From Thauera sp. 28 (GTDB lineage Bacteria; Pseudomonadota; Gammaproteobacteria; Burkholderiales; Rhodocyclaceae), in contig NZ_AMXA01000016.1 in the NCBI RefSeq assembly GCF_000310145.2, forward strand, positions 18,243-82,242: DNA of 64,000 nucleotides, written 5' to 3'. Shown one piece after another: positions 8,870 to 19,138 of this stretch. The translations under genes were made by a program, and so were the position numbers. The notes under the pieces were generated by a model. The model had not been told where the DNA came from. It ran no database searches and saw only the letters and a program-made list of their open reading frames with translations. Positions within the stretch are counted from its first letter, which is position 1. The number at the start of each line of letters is the position of its first letter.

Positions 8870-9667
8870 GTGGAATACCAGAACATCCAGTTCGCGGTGG
8901 AGGCGGGCGTCGCCCGCCTGACACTCAACCGCCCCGACAAGCTCAACAGCTTCACTGGCGACATGCATGCCGAACTGCGTGACGCACTGGACCGCGTGCA
9001 CGCCGACCATGCCACGCGCGTGCTGGTGCTGAGCGGCGCCGGGCGGGCCTTCTGCGCCGGCCAGGACCTCGCCGACCCCGACATGGCTACGCAGCCCGAC
9101 GGCCGCCTACCCGACATCGGCGACGTCGTCGACAAGAACTACAAACCGCTGGTGCTGCGCCTGCAGAACCTGCGCGTACCCACCATGGCTGCCGTCAATG
9201 GCATCGCCGCCGGTGCCGGCGCCAGCCTGGCGCTGGCCTGCGACCTGGTGGTGGCGACGAAGTCGGCGTCCTTCCTGCAGGCGTTCAGCAAGATCGGCCT
9301 CATCCCCGACACCGGCGGCACCTGGTTCCTGCCCCAGCGCGTCGGCATGGCACGCGCCATGGGCCTGGCCCTGCTCGCCGACAAGCTGCCCGCGGAGAAG
9401 GCCGCCGACTGGGGCCTGATCTGGGCCGCGTACGACGACGCCGAGTTCGGCGCCAAGGTCGACGCGCTCGCCACCCAGCTCGCCGCCATGCCCACCAAGG
9501 CGCTGGTGCGCACCCGCCAGGCCATGCACGCCGCCCCCGGCCACACCCTCGAACAGCAGCTCTCCTTCGAAGGCGGCTTCATGCGCGAGTTGGGCTGGAG
9601 CGCGGACTACGCCGAGGGCGTCGCCGCCTTCACTGAAAAGCGCGCGCCGAGGTTCACCGGGAAATGA
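8870..9667 (+). CDS. paaG: PaaG, 1,2-epoxyphenylacetyl-CoA isomerase / enoyl-CoA isomerase
   Basis: A 265-residue crotonase-fold enzyme. The oxyanion-hole regions GAGRAFCAGQDL (about residues 55-66) and AVNGIAAGAGASLALACDL are present, followed by IGLIPDTGGTWFLPQRVG, the PaaG-type signature. PaaG isomerises the ring epoxide to oxepin-CoA and later shifts a double bond in the beta-oxidation steps. The start is a GTG at 8870 with GGAG upstream; it gives the family length, while the longer frame into paaN does not. Its stop overlaps the paaH start (ATGA), so they are coupled. Confidence 0.92.
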   Translation: MEYQNIQFAVEAGVARLTLNRPDKLNSFTGDMHAELRDALDRVHADHATRVLVLSGAGRAFCAGQDLADPDMATQPDGRLPDIGDVVDKNYKPLVLRLQNLRVPTMAAVNGIAAGAGASLALACDLVVATKSASFLQAFSKIGLIPDTGGTWFLPQRVGMARAMGLALLADKLPAEKAADWGLIWAAYDDAEFGAKVDALATQLAAMPTKALVRTRQAMHAAPGHTLEQQLSFEGGFMRELGWSADYAEGVAAFTEKRAPRFTGK

Positions 9668-11223
9668 TCGTGAACGCCACCCAGACCTGCAAACCCGTCG
9701 CACACGCATTGCCCACCTCGGCCATCGTCGCCGTGGTCGGTACCGGTGCCATGGGTGCCGGCATCGCACAGGTCGCGGCTGCGGCCGGCCACGTGGTCAA
9801 GCTGCTCGATAACCGACCGGGCGCCGCCGCCAAGGCAATCGAGGGCATCCGCGCCCAGTTCGGCAAGCTTGCCGACAAGGCGAAGATGAGTGCCGAGGCC
9901 GCACAGGCCGCAAGCGCGCGCCTGGTCGCCGTCGAGCAGCTCGGCGATCTCGCCGATGCCGCACTGGTCATCGAAGCTATCGTCGAGAACCTCGAAGCCA
10001 AGCAGACGCTGTACCGCAACCTGGAAGAGATCGTCGCTGCCGACTGCATCTTCGGCACCAATACCTCCTCCATCTCGGTGACCTCGATCGGCGCCGCAAT
10101 GCAGCGCCCCGAGCGCCTGGCCGGCCTGCACTTCTTCAACCCGGCGCCGCTGATGAAGCTGGTCGAGATCGTCTCCGGGCTTGCCACCGAGCGCGCCGTG
10201 GCCGACACCCTGTTCGCCACCGCTGCGGCTTGGGGCAAGACGCCGGTGCATGCACGCTCGACCCCGGGCTTCATCGTCAACCGTGTCGCCCGGCCGTACT
10301 ACGCCGAGGCACTGCGCATCCTCAATGAAGGCGGTGGCGACTGTGCCACGGTGGATGCCATCATGCGTGACGCCGGCGGCTTCCGCATGGGGCCGTTCGA
10401 ACTGATGGACATGATCGGCCACGACGTAAACTTCGCCGTGACCCGTTCGGTATGGAACGCGTTTTACAACGATCCGCGCTTTACCCCCTCCCTGATCCAG
10501 CAGGAGCTGGTCGACGCCGGTTTCTACGGGCGCAAGTCGGGACGCGGCTTCTATGATTACCGCGACGGCGCCGAGCGTCCCGGTGCGCAGGTCGCCGTGG
10601 CGCAGCAGGCACCCGGCGACATCGTGCTGCATGGCCACTCGGCCGTGGCCCATGCGCTTGCCGATCGCCTGTTCGAACGCAAGATCGCCCACACCTGGGG
10701 TGAGGCCGCAGACGGCCGCATCGCCGAGGTGGGCGGCGCAGTGATCTTCGTGACTGACGGCCGCACGGCCACCCAGCGCGCCGCCGAGTCGGGCATCGAC
10801 AATGTGGTGTTGATCGACCTCGCACTCGACTACGCCAGCGCTCCCCGCCTGGCCGTCGGCGCCGCGATCAACTGCTTCGCCCCAGCCGTCGGCGCCGCTA
10901 TCGGACTGCTTCAGGCCGCCGGCTTCGAGGTCTGCCGCCTCGGTGATACGCCGGGCCTGGCGGTGATGCGCACGGTCGCCATGCTCGCCAACGAAGCCGC
11001 CGACGCCGTGCATCAGGGCGTATGCGATGCCGCGGCCGCCGATGCGGCAATGAAGCTCGGCGTTAACTACCCGCGCGGCCCGCTCGAGTGGGCCGACCGC
11101 ATCGGCCTCCCGGCCATCTGCGCGGTGCTCGCCAACCTCGCCCGCTTCTATGGCGAAGACCGCTACCGCGTCTCGCCGCTGATCCAGCAGCGCGTCCTTG
11201 CCGGAAAGAAGATCCATGACTGA
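9664..11223 (+). CDS. paaH: PaaH, 3-hydroxyadipyl-CoA dehydrogenase
   Basis: A 519-residue NAD-dependent 3-hydroxyacyl-CoA dehydrogenase. A Rossmann GxGxxG (VVGTGAMGAGIAQ, about residues 24-36) is followed by the conserved LHFFNPAPLMKLVEI segment. There are two C-terminal 3HCDH helical domains, the second near residues 420-505 with NYPRGPLEWAD. It oxidises 3-hydroxyadipyl-CoA to 3-oxoadipyl-CoA. It overlaps paaG by 4 bp and paaI by 8 bp. Confidence 0.92.
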   Translation: MIVNATQTCKPVAHALPTSAIVAVVGTGAMGAGIAQVAAAAGHVVKLLDNRPGAAAKAIEGIRAQFGKLADKAKMSAEAAQAASARLVAVEQLGDLADAALVIEAIVENLEAKQTLYRNLEEIVAADCIFGTNTSSISVTSIGAAMQRPERLAGLHFFNPAPLMKLVEIVSGLATERAVADTLFATAAAWGKTPVHARSTPGFIVNRVARPYYAEALRILNEGGGDCATVDAIMRDAGGFRMGPFELMDMIGHDVNFAVTRSVWNAFYNDPRFTPSLIQQELVDAGFYGRKSGRGFYDYRDGAERPGAQVAVAQQAPGDIVLHGHSAVAHALADRLFERKIAHTWGEAADGRIAEVGGAVIFVTDGRTATQRAAESGIDNVVLIDLALDYASAPRLAVGAAINCFAPAVGAAIGLLQAAGFEVCRLGDTPGLAVMRTVAMLANEAADAVHQGVCDAAAADAAMKLGVNYPRGPLEWADRIGLPAICAVLANLARFYGEDRYRVSPLIQQRVLAGKKIHD

Positions 11224-11683
11224 TATCCAGACCATCCCCACGGACCCGCAGGCCCTGGCCGAAGCCGTGGCCGCTGCAATGTGGTCGCGCGACCGCGCCG
11301 CCCAGGCGCTGGGCATCCGCATCGAGGCCGTCGGCCCCGGCACCGCCACGCTCAGCATGCTGGTGCGTGGCGACATGGTGAATGGCCACCACATCTGCCA
11401 CGGCGGCCTCATCTTCTCGCTTGCCGACACTGCCTTCGCCTACGCCTGCAACGCCTACAACCGCAACACCGTGGCCTCGGGCTGCAATATCGACTTCGTC
11501 GCCCCCGGCAAGGAAGGCGACACGCTCACCGCCGAGGCCATCGAGCGCTCGGCCTCGGGACGCACCGGCGTCTATGACATCACCGTGCGCGACGGCAGCG
11601 GCAGGACGGTCGCGCTTTTCCGTGGCAAGAGCTACCGCATCGCCGGCGAGGTCATCGCCGGCCTGGCAGCAGAACAGGCCTGA
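11216..11683 (+). CDS. paaI: PaaI, hotdog-fold hydroxyphenylacetyl-CoA thioesterase
   Basis: A 155-residue hotdog-fold thioesterase. The active-site helix region NGHHICHGGLIFSLADTAFA includes the HGG and the conserved Asp. PaaI hydrolyses hydroxyphenylacetyl-CoA and other dead-end thioesters, regenerating CoA. The ATG at 11216 lies within the end of paaH (8-bp overlap), so translation is coupled; the track-length extension six codons upstream is less likely. The downstream gap to paaK is 36 bp with a fresh ribosome-binding site. Confidence 0.92.
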   Translation: MTDIQTIPTDPQALAEAVAAAMWSRDRAAQALGIRIEAVGPGTATLSMLVRGDMVNGHHICHGGLIFSLADTAFAYACNAYNRNTVASGCNIDFVAPGKEGDTLTAEAIERSASGRTGVYDITVRDGSGRTVALFRGKSYRIAGEVIAGLAAEQA

Positions 11684-11719
11684 GCGGCCCCCGAAGAACA
11701 GAGAGGAGAGGACAACATC

Positions 11720-13045
<1,326 letters not shown>

Positions 13046-13055
13046 GGAGCGCACG

Positions 13056-14276
<1,221 letters not shown>

Positions 14277-14292
14277 AGCACAGGACATGGCC

Positions 14293-15078
14293 ATGACCTA
14301 CGACACTCTCGCCATAGAACGCTGCGGCGCCGTCGCCACCGTCTGGATGGATCGCCCTGAGGTATTCAACGCCTTCGACGAGCAGCTCATCGCCGAACTC
14401 GCCGCTGCCTGCACGGCGCTCGACGCCGACGCTGGCGTGCGCGTGGTCGTGCTCGCCGGCCGTGGCAAGCACTTCTCGGCGGGTGCAGACCTGAACTGGA
14501 TGCGCCGCGCCGCCGACAGCAGCGAAGCCGACAACCTCGCCGATTCGCGCAAGTTCGCCGCCATGCTGCATACGCTGGCAAGCATGTCGAAACCGACAAT
14601 CGCCCGCGTACAGGGCGCCGCACTTGGCGGCGGCACCGGCCTGACCGCGGCCTGCGACATGGCGATTGCCGCGGCCGACGCCAGCTTTGCGACCTCCGAG
14701 GTCAAGTTCGGCATCATCCCCGCGGTCATCAGCCCGTACGTACTGCGCGCCATCGGCCCGCGCCACGCGCTGCGCTACTTCCAGAGCGCCGAACGCTTCG
14801 GTGCAGCGGAGGCCAAAGCAATGGGACTGGTCAGCGAGGTCGTTGCCGTGGATGAACTCGACGCTGCCGTGGACCGCCTGGTCCAGGCCCTGCTGGCCTG
14901 CGGCCCGCAGGCCCAGCTCGCAGCCAAACAGCTGATCGCGGCGATCAACGGGCGTCCGATCGACCCCGAGGTCGGCGAGGAAACCGCGACCCGCATTGCC
15001 CGCCAGCGCGCCACCGCAGAGGCGCGCGAGGGCTTCGCAGCCTTCTTCGAGAAGCGCCAGCCCGCATGGATGGCATGA
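14293..15078 (+). CDS. Enoyl-CoA hydratase (PaaF position; resembles methylglutaconyl-CoA hydratases)
   Basis: A 261-residue crotonase-fold enzyme between paaJ and paaA, where a 2,3-dehydroadipyl-CoA hydratase (PaaF) is expected. The oxyanion-hole stretches are GRGKHFSAGADLNWM and RVQGAALGGGTGL. The Trp in LNWM and the SEVKFGIIPAVISPYVLRAIG stretch look more like LiuC/AtuE methylglutaconyl- or geranyl-pathway hydratases than E. coli PaaF. It may fill the PaaF role or act as the separate hydratase that opens oxepin-CoA, since PaaN lacks that domain. The ATG at 14293 has AGGA at suitable spacing; an ATG two codons earlier is too close to it. Confidence 0.78.
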   Translation: MTYDTLAIERCGAVATVWMDRPEVFNAFDEQLIAELAAACTALDADAGVRVVVLAGRGKHFSAGADLNWMRRAADSSEADNLADSRKFAAMLHTLASMSKPTIARVQGAALGGGTGLTAACDMAIAAADASFATSEVKFGIIPAVISPYVLRAIGPRHALRYFQSAERFGAAEAKAMGLVSEVVAVDELDAAVDRLVQALLACGPQAQLAAKQLIAAINGRPIDPEVGEETATRIARQRATAEAREGFAAFFEKRQPAWMA

Positions 15079-15185
15079 ACCCCCGCCGCGCCCGGAGCGC
15101 AGCGGACCACTGAGGAAAGGGCGGGCCACACGTCCCGCGTTCCGCACCGGCATTCTCCGGCGCGGTGTTTGCTAGGAGGAAACAC

Positions 15186-16190
15186 ATGTACACCCAGGCA
15201 ATGGACATACCGGATGAGTCCGGGAAGAAGCTCGCCGTCGTCGCAGGGCAGAGCGAGCAGGAAGCCGCGTTCGAGGCCCGCATCGACGCCGACGGCCGCA
15301 TCGAGCCGCAGGACTGGATGCCGGACGCCTACCGCAAGACCCTGGTGCGCCAGATCAGTCAGCATGCCCACAGCGAGGTCGTCGGCATGCTGCCCGAGGG
15401 CAACTGGATCTCGCGCGCGCCCAGCCTCAAGCGCAAGGCGATCCTGATCGCCAAGGTGCAGGACGAGGGCGGCCACGGCCTCTACCTTTACTCCGCCGCC
15501 GAAACGCTTGGCACCAGCCGCGACGAAATGATCGACGGCCTGCTCTCGGGCCGTGCCAAGTACAGCTCGATCTTCAACTATCCGACCCTGAACTGGGCCG
15601 ACGTGGGCGTCATCGGCTGGCTGGTCGACGGCGCTGCGATCATGAACCAGATCCCGCTCTGCCGCTGCTCCTACGGCCCCTACTCGCGCGCCATGATCCG
15701 CGTGTGCAAGGAGGAATCCTTCCACCAGCGCCAGGGCTACGAGGCCCTGCTGGTGATGATGAAGGGCACCGAGGCACAGCGCGAGATGGTGCAGGACGCA
15801 GTCAACCGCTACTGGTGGAAGTGCCTGGCCATGTTCGGGCCGCCCGACGCCGACAGTGCGCACAGCGCACAGGGCATGCGCTGGGGCATCAAGCGCATCA
15901 GCAACGACGACCTGCGCCAGAAGTTCATCGACGCCACCGTGCCGCAGGCCAAGGTGCTGGGCGTCACCCTGCCCGACCCCGACCTCAAGTGGAACGAGGC
16001 GCGCGGCCACTACGACTACGGCCAGATCGACTGGCAGGAATTCTGGAACACCGTCGAGGGCAACGGCCCCTGCAACAAGGAACGCCTGGCCACCCGCGTC
16101 AAGGCACACAAGGACGGCCAGTGGGTCCGCGACGCGGCCATGGCCCATGCACGCAAGCAACAAGAACGCGCACAAAAGGAGGCAGCATGA
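15186..16190 (+). CDS. paaA: PaaA, catalytic subunit of phenylacetyl-CoA 1,2-epoxidase
   Basis: A 334-residue ferritin-like di-iron oxygenase subunit. Two E-x-x-H motifs provide iron ligands: E94-GG-H97 in [19 protein letters not shown] and E177-SF-H180 in [14 protein letters not shown]. With PaaC it forms the epoxidase core that inserts oxygen into the ring of phenylacetyl-CoA. The ATG at 15186 follows a perfect AGGAGG. The N-terminus is about 25 residues longer than E. coli PaaA. The 107-bp gap upstream is the largest in the operon; I see no clear promoter in it. The stop overlaps paaB (ATGA). Confidence 0.95.
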   Translation: MYTQAMDIPDESGKKLAVVAGQSEQEAAFEARIDADGRIEPQDWMPDAYRKTLVRQISQHAHSEVVGMLPEGNWISRAPSLKRKAILIAKVQDEGGHGLYLYSAAETLGTSRDEMIDGLLSGRAKYSSIFNYPTLNWADVGVIGWLVDGAAIMNQIPLCRCSYGPYSRAMIRVCKEESFHQRQGYEALLVMMKGTEAQREMVQDAVNRYWWKCLAMFGPPDADSAHSAQGMRWGIKRISNDDLRQKFIDATVPQAKVLGVTLPDPDLKWNEARGHYDYGQIDWQEFWNTVEGNGPCNKERLATRVKAHKDGQWVRDAAMAHARKQQERAQKEAA

Positions 16191-16483
16191 ACACCCCCGC
16201 ACTCAAGGATTGGCCGCTCTGGGAAGTCTTCGTCCGCAGCAAGCAGGGTCTCGAGCACAAGCACTGTGGCAGCCTGCACGCAGCCGACGCCGCCCAGGCC
16301 CTGCACATGGCGCGCGACGTCTACACCCGCCGCCAGGAGGGCGTGAGCATCTGGGTCGTGCCTTCGGCCGCGATCACCGCCAGCAACCCGGACGACAAGG
16401 GCGAGCTCTTCGACCCGGCTGCGGACAAGATCTACCGCCACCCGACCTTCTACGAAATTCCTGAAGAAGTGGGGCACATGTGA
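16187..16483 (+). CDS. paaB: PaaB, phenylacetyl-CoA epoxidase subunit
   Basis: A 98-residue small subunit with the family opening [20 protein letters not shown] and end [16 protein letters not shown]. PaaB bridges the PaaAC heterodimers in the epoxidase complex. It starts at an ATG overlapping the paaA stop by 4 bp, with AGGAGG-like AAAGGAGG 7 bp upstream, and its stop overlaps the paaC start. Confidence 0.94.
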   Translation: MNTPALKDWPLWEVFVRSKQGLEHKHCGSLHAADAAQALHMARDVYTRRQEGVSIWVVPSAAITASNPDDKGELFDPAADKIYRHPTFYEIPEEVGHM

Positions 16484-17268
16484 TGAGCAAGGCACCCGTC
16501 GAATACCTGCTGCACCTGGCCGACAACGCCGTGGTGCTCGGCCAGCGCGACGCCGAATGGTGTGGCCACGGCCCCATCCTGGAAGAGGACCTCGCGCTCG
16601 CCAACGTCAGCCTCGACCTCATCGGCCAGGCCCGCCTGCTCTACCAGCTCGCCGCGGCGCGCATGGGCAACGGCGCCACCGAGGACGCCCTGGCCTACTT
16701 CCGCGATGACAAGGACTTCCTGAACTACACGCTGGTCGAGCTGCCCAACCACGGTGCCCTGGTCGGCTACGCGGCCGCAGACCGCGACTACGCCACCACC
16801 ATCGTGCGCAACTTCCTCTACAGCGCGCTGATGGTGCTGGTGTGGGATGCGCTGCAGAAGTCGCCCGACAGCGACCTCGCCGCCATCGCCGCCAAGTCGC
16901 TCAAGGAGGCACGCTACCACCTGCACCACGCCGCCGACTGGCTGGTGAAGTTCGGCGACGGCACCGAAGAGTCGCATGCCCGTGCCCAGGCTGCGCTCGA
17001 CCACCTGTTCCGCTACACCGAGGAGTTCTGGACGCCGAGCGCAGTGGAAGACGCCGCCATCGCCTCCGGTGCCGCAGTCGACGTGCGCACCCTGCGTGCC
17101 GCCTGGGACGCCATCGTCGCCGACACCCTCGCCGAGGCCACGCTGAAGCGACCCGAGGTGCGCGGTTACATCCCCGAGGGCAAGCACGGCCGCCACTCCG
17201 AGCACCTGAGCTACCTGCTGGGCGAGATGCAGGGCCTGGCGCGCGCCCACCCCGGCGCAACCTGGTAA
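16483..17268 (+). CDS. paaC: PaaC, structural subunit of phenylacetyl-CoA epoxidase
   Basis: A 261-residue ferritin-like protein, a paralogue of PaaA that has lost a full iron site and acts as its structural partner. Recognisable stretches are LHLADNAVVLGQRDAEWCGH and SLDLIGQARLLYQ near the N-terminus and LKEARYHLHHAADWLVKFGD in the centre. The ATG at 16483 overlaps the paaB stop by one base; a GTG one codon earlier is also possible. The next gene is 11 bp away. Confidence 0.93.
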   Translation: MSKAPVEYLLHLADNAVVLGQRDAEWCGHGPILEEDLALANVSLDLIGQARLLYQLAAARMGNGATEDALAYFRDDKDFLNYTLVELPNHGALVGYAAADRDYATTIVRNFLYSALMVLVWDALQKSPDSDLAAIAAKSLKEARYHLHHAADWLVKFGDGTEESHARAQAALDHLFRYTEEFWTPSAVEDAAIASGAAVDVRTLRAAWDAIVADTLAEATLKRPEVRGYIPEGKHGRHSEHLSYLLGEMQGLARAHPGATW

Positions 17269-17279
17269 GGCGGCAAGCC

Positions 17280-17786
17280 ATGAGCAGCACGATCGAAAAA
17301 GTCTGGGCCACCCTCGAGCACCTCACCGATCCCGAGATCCCGGTGGTGACCCTGCGCGAGCTGGGCATCCTGCGCGAGGTGCGCGAGACCGACGCGGGCA
17401 TCGAGGTGGTCATCACGCCGACCTACAGCGGCTGCCCGGCCATGGGCCAGATCGAGGACGACGTGCGCGCAAGCCTGGACCAGGCCGGCATCGCAGCGCG
17501 GGTGATCACCCAGCTCGCGCCGGCCTGGACTACCGACTGGATGAGCGACGAGGCCAAGGAAAAGCTGCGCGCCTACGGCATCGCCCCGCCCCACCGCACC
17601 TGCGGCAGCGGCGGCGACGTCAGCGTGGTGCACTTCGTGCGCCGCGTGCAGGCCGAGCCCGTAGCCTGCCCGCGCTGCGGCTCCATCCACACCACGGTCA
17701 CCTCCCAGTACGGGTCGACGGCGTGCAAGGCACTGTACAAGTGCCTCGACTGCCAGGAGCCCTTCGACTACTTCAAACCCTATTAA
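17280..17786 (+). CDS. paaD: PaaD, DUF59-family Fe-S assembly factor for the epoxidase
   Basis: A 168-residue protein. The N-terminal MIP18/DUF59 domain carries LTDPEIPVVTLRELGILR and PTYSGCPAMGQIEDDV, with the conserved Cys. The C-terminus is a zinc-ribbon-like element: CPRCGS, then KCLDCQEPF. PaaD is needed for epoxidase activity, probably for maturation of the PaaE iron-sulfur cluster. The ATG at 17280 gives the full family domain; the open frame upstream overlaps paaC and is not coding. Confidence 0.92.
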   Translation: MSSTIEKVWATLEHLTDPEIPVVTLRELGILREVRETDAGIEVVITPTYSGCPAMGQIEDDVRASLDQAGIAARVITQLAPAWTTDWMSDEAKEKLRAYGIAPPHRTCGSGGDVSVVHFVRRVQAEPVACPRCGSIHTTVTSQYGSTACKALYKCLDCQEPFDYFKPY

Positions 17787-17804
17787 AGCCGGAGCCCAAA
17801 CGCC

Positions 17805-18902
17805 ATGTCAGCACTCCGTTTCCAAGAACTCGCCGTCAAGCGCGTGAGCCCAGAGGCCGCCGGCGCGGTGGCAATCACGTTCGACATCCCGCCTGCCGAG
17901 CGCGAACGCTTCACCTTCGAGCCGGGCCAGTTCCTCACCCTGCGCGCCACCATCGACGGCCAGGACGTACGCCGCAACTACTCGATCAGCAGCCCACGCA
18001 GCCGCCTCGCCCGCGATGGCGAACTCGAGATCGGCATCCGCCCGGTCGAGGGCGGCCTGTTCTCGAACTGGGCCACGCGTGCGATCAAGGCCGGCGACAC
18101 CCTTCAGGTAATGCCGCCCGATGGACGCTTCGTGGTCAGGAAGAAGCGCGCACTGCACCGCGTTGGCTTTGCCGCCGGCTCGGGCATCACCCCGATCCTG
18201 TCGATCGCCGCGACCACGCTCGAGGAGCAGCCGGACGCCAAGTTCACGCTCATCTACGGCAACCGCCGCATGTCCACGGTGATGTTCAACGAGGAGCTGC
18301 AGGACCTCAAGGACCGCTACCGTGACCGCTTGACGATGATCCATGTGCTATCGCGTCAGGCCCAGGAGGTCGACCTGCTGCAAGGCCGCATCGACGGTGA
18401 CAAGGTGCGCGCCATCATCGGCGCCCTGCTCCCCGTGGGCAGCATGGACGAAGTCTTCATCTGCGGCCCCGATGAGATGATCACGGCCACCGAATCGGCT
18501 CTGGTCGAGGCCGGCGTGCCGGCAGACCGTATCCGCACCGAGCGCTTCACTGTCAACCTGCCCGCCGGCGCCCAGCCCGTCGGCGCATCGAGCAGCGCCG
18601 AAGCCGCCGCCGCCGCAACCAAGGACATCACCATGACCTTGGTGCTCGACGGCAAGGAACACGAGATCGCCATCGGCCCGGACGACCACCTGCTCGACGC
18701 CGCGCTCAACGCCGGCCTAGACCTGCCGTTCTCGTGCAAGGCGGGCGTGTGCTGCACCTGCCGTGCCAAGGTGCAGGAGGGCGAGGTGGTGATGGACAAG
18801 AACTTCACCCTCGAGGCGGCCGAAGTGGCACAGGGCTTCGTGCTCAGCTGTCAGGCACGGGCGACGACCAAGCGGCTCAAGATCAGCTTCGACGAACGCT
18901 GA
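17805..18902 (+). CDS. paaE: PaaE, NADPH:ferredoxin-type reductase of phenylacetyl-CoA epoxidase
   Basis: A 365-residue flavin/iron-sulfur reductase. The FAD-binding domain has RRNYSISS (near residues 63-70), the NAD(P)-binding domain has GFAAGSGITPILSI, and the C-terminus is a plant-type 2Fe-2S ferredoxin with CKAGVCCTCRAKV and a final Cys in LSCQA. It passes electrons from NADPH to the PaaA di-iron centre. It is the last gene of the paa operon and is followed by a hairpin. Confidence 0.94.
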   Translation: MSALRFQELAVKRVSPEAAGAVAITFDIPPAERERFTFEPGQFLTLRATIDGQDVRRNYSISSPRSRLARDGELEIGIRPVEGGLFSNWATRAIKAGDTLQVMPPDGRFVVRKKRALHRVGFAAGSGITPILSIAATTLEEQPDAKFTLIYGNRRMSTVMFNEELQDLKDRYRDRLTMIHVLSRQAQEVDLLQGRIDGDKVRAIIGALLPVGSMDEVFICGPDEMITATESALVEAGVPADRIRTERFTVNLPAGAQPVGASSSAEAAAAATKDITMTLVLDGKEHEIAIGPDDHLLDAALNAGLDLPFSCKAGVCCTCRAKVQEGEVVMDKNFTLEAAEVAQGFVLSCQARATTKRLKISFDER

Positions 18903-19008
18903 GCGCGCGGTGCGGCCAAGGGCCCGCGGCTGGCGCCGTGGGAGCGGGCCGAGCCGCGAGCGGTTGAAGGCAATCGCGGCAACTGCCCTGCCCGCATCCG
19001 TACCCTTG

Positions 19009-19039
19009 CAACGGCCGTCTCGACGGCCGTTGGCGTTTT
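19009..19039 (+). terminator. Probable terminator of the paa operon
   Basis: A 9-bp stem CAACGGCCG (19009-19017) and CGGCCGTTG (19024-19032) with loop TCTCGA, followed by GCG and then TTTT. The U-run is short and slightly displaced, so termination may be partial. Confidence 0.55.
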
Positions 19040-19066
19040 CGCGGCGAGGCGCCAGCGGACGCTTAC

Positions 19067-19106
19067 TGATACACATCAACAAAGAAAATCAATTTATCTG
19101 GTATCA
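19067..19106. promoter_or_regulatory. PaaX-type operator upstream of pat
   Basis: TGATAC (19067-19072) and GTATCA (19101-19106) form a perfect inverted hexamer pair with a 28-bp gap, the same spacing as the paaN operator. They lie 33 bp upstream of the pat start in a short AT-rich stretch unlike its surroundings. A good -35 box is not visible between the arms. Confidence 0.65.
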
Positions 19107-19138
19107 CTTAAGCTCTAGCCACCTCTGCGCCCACCGCC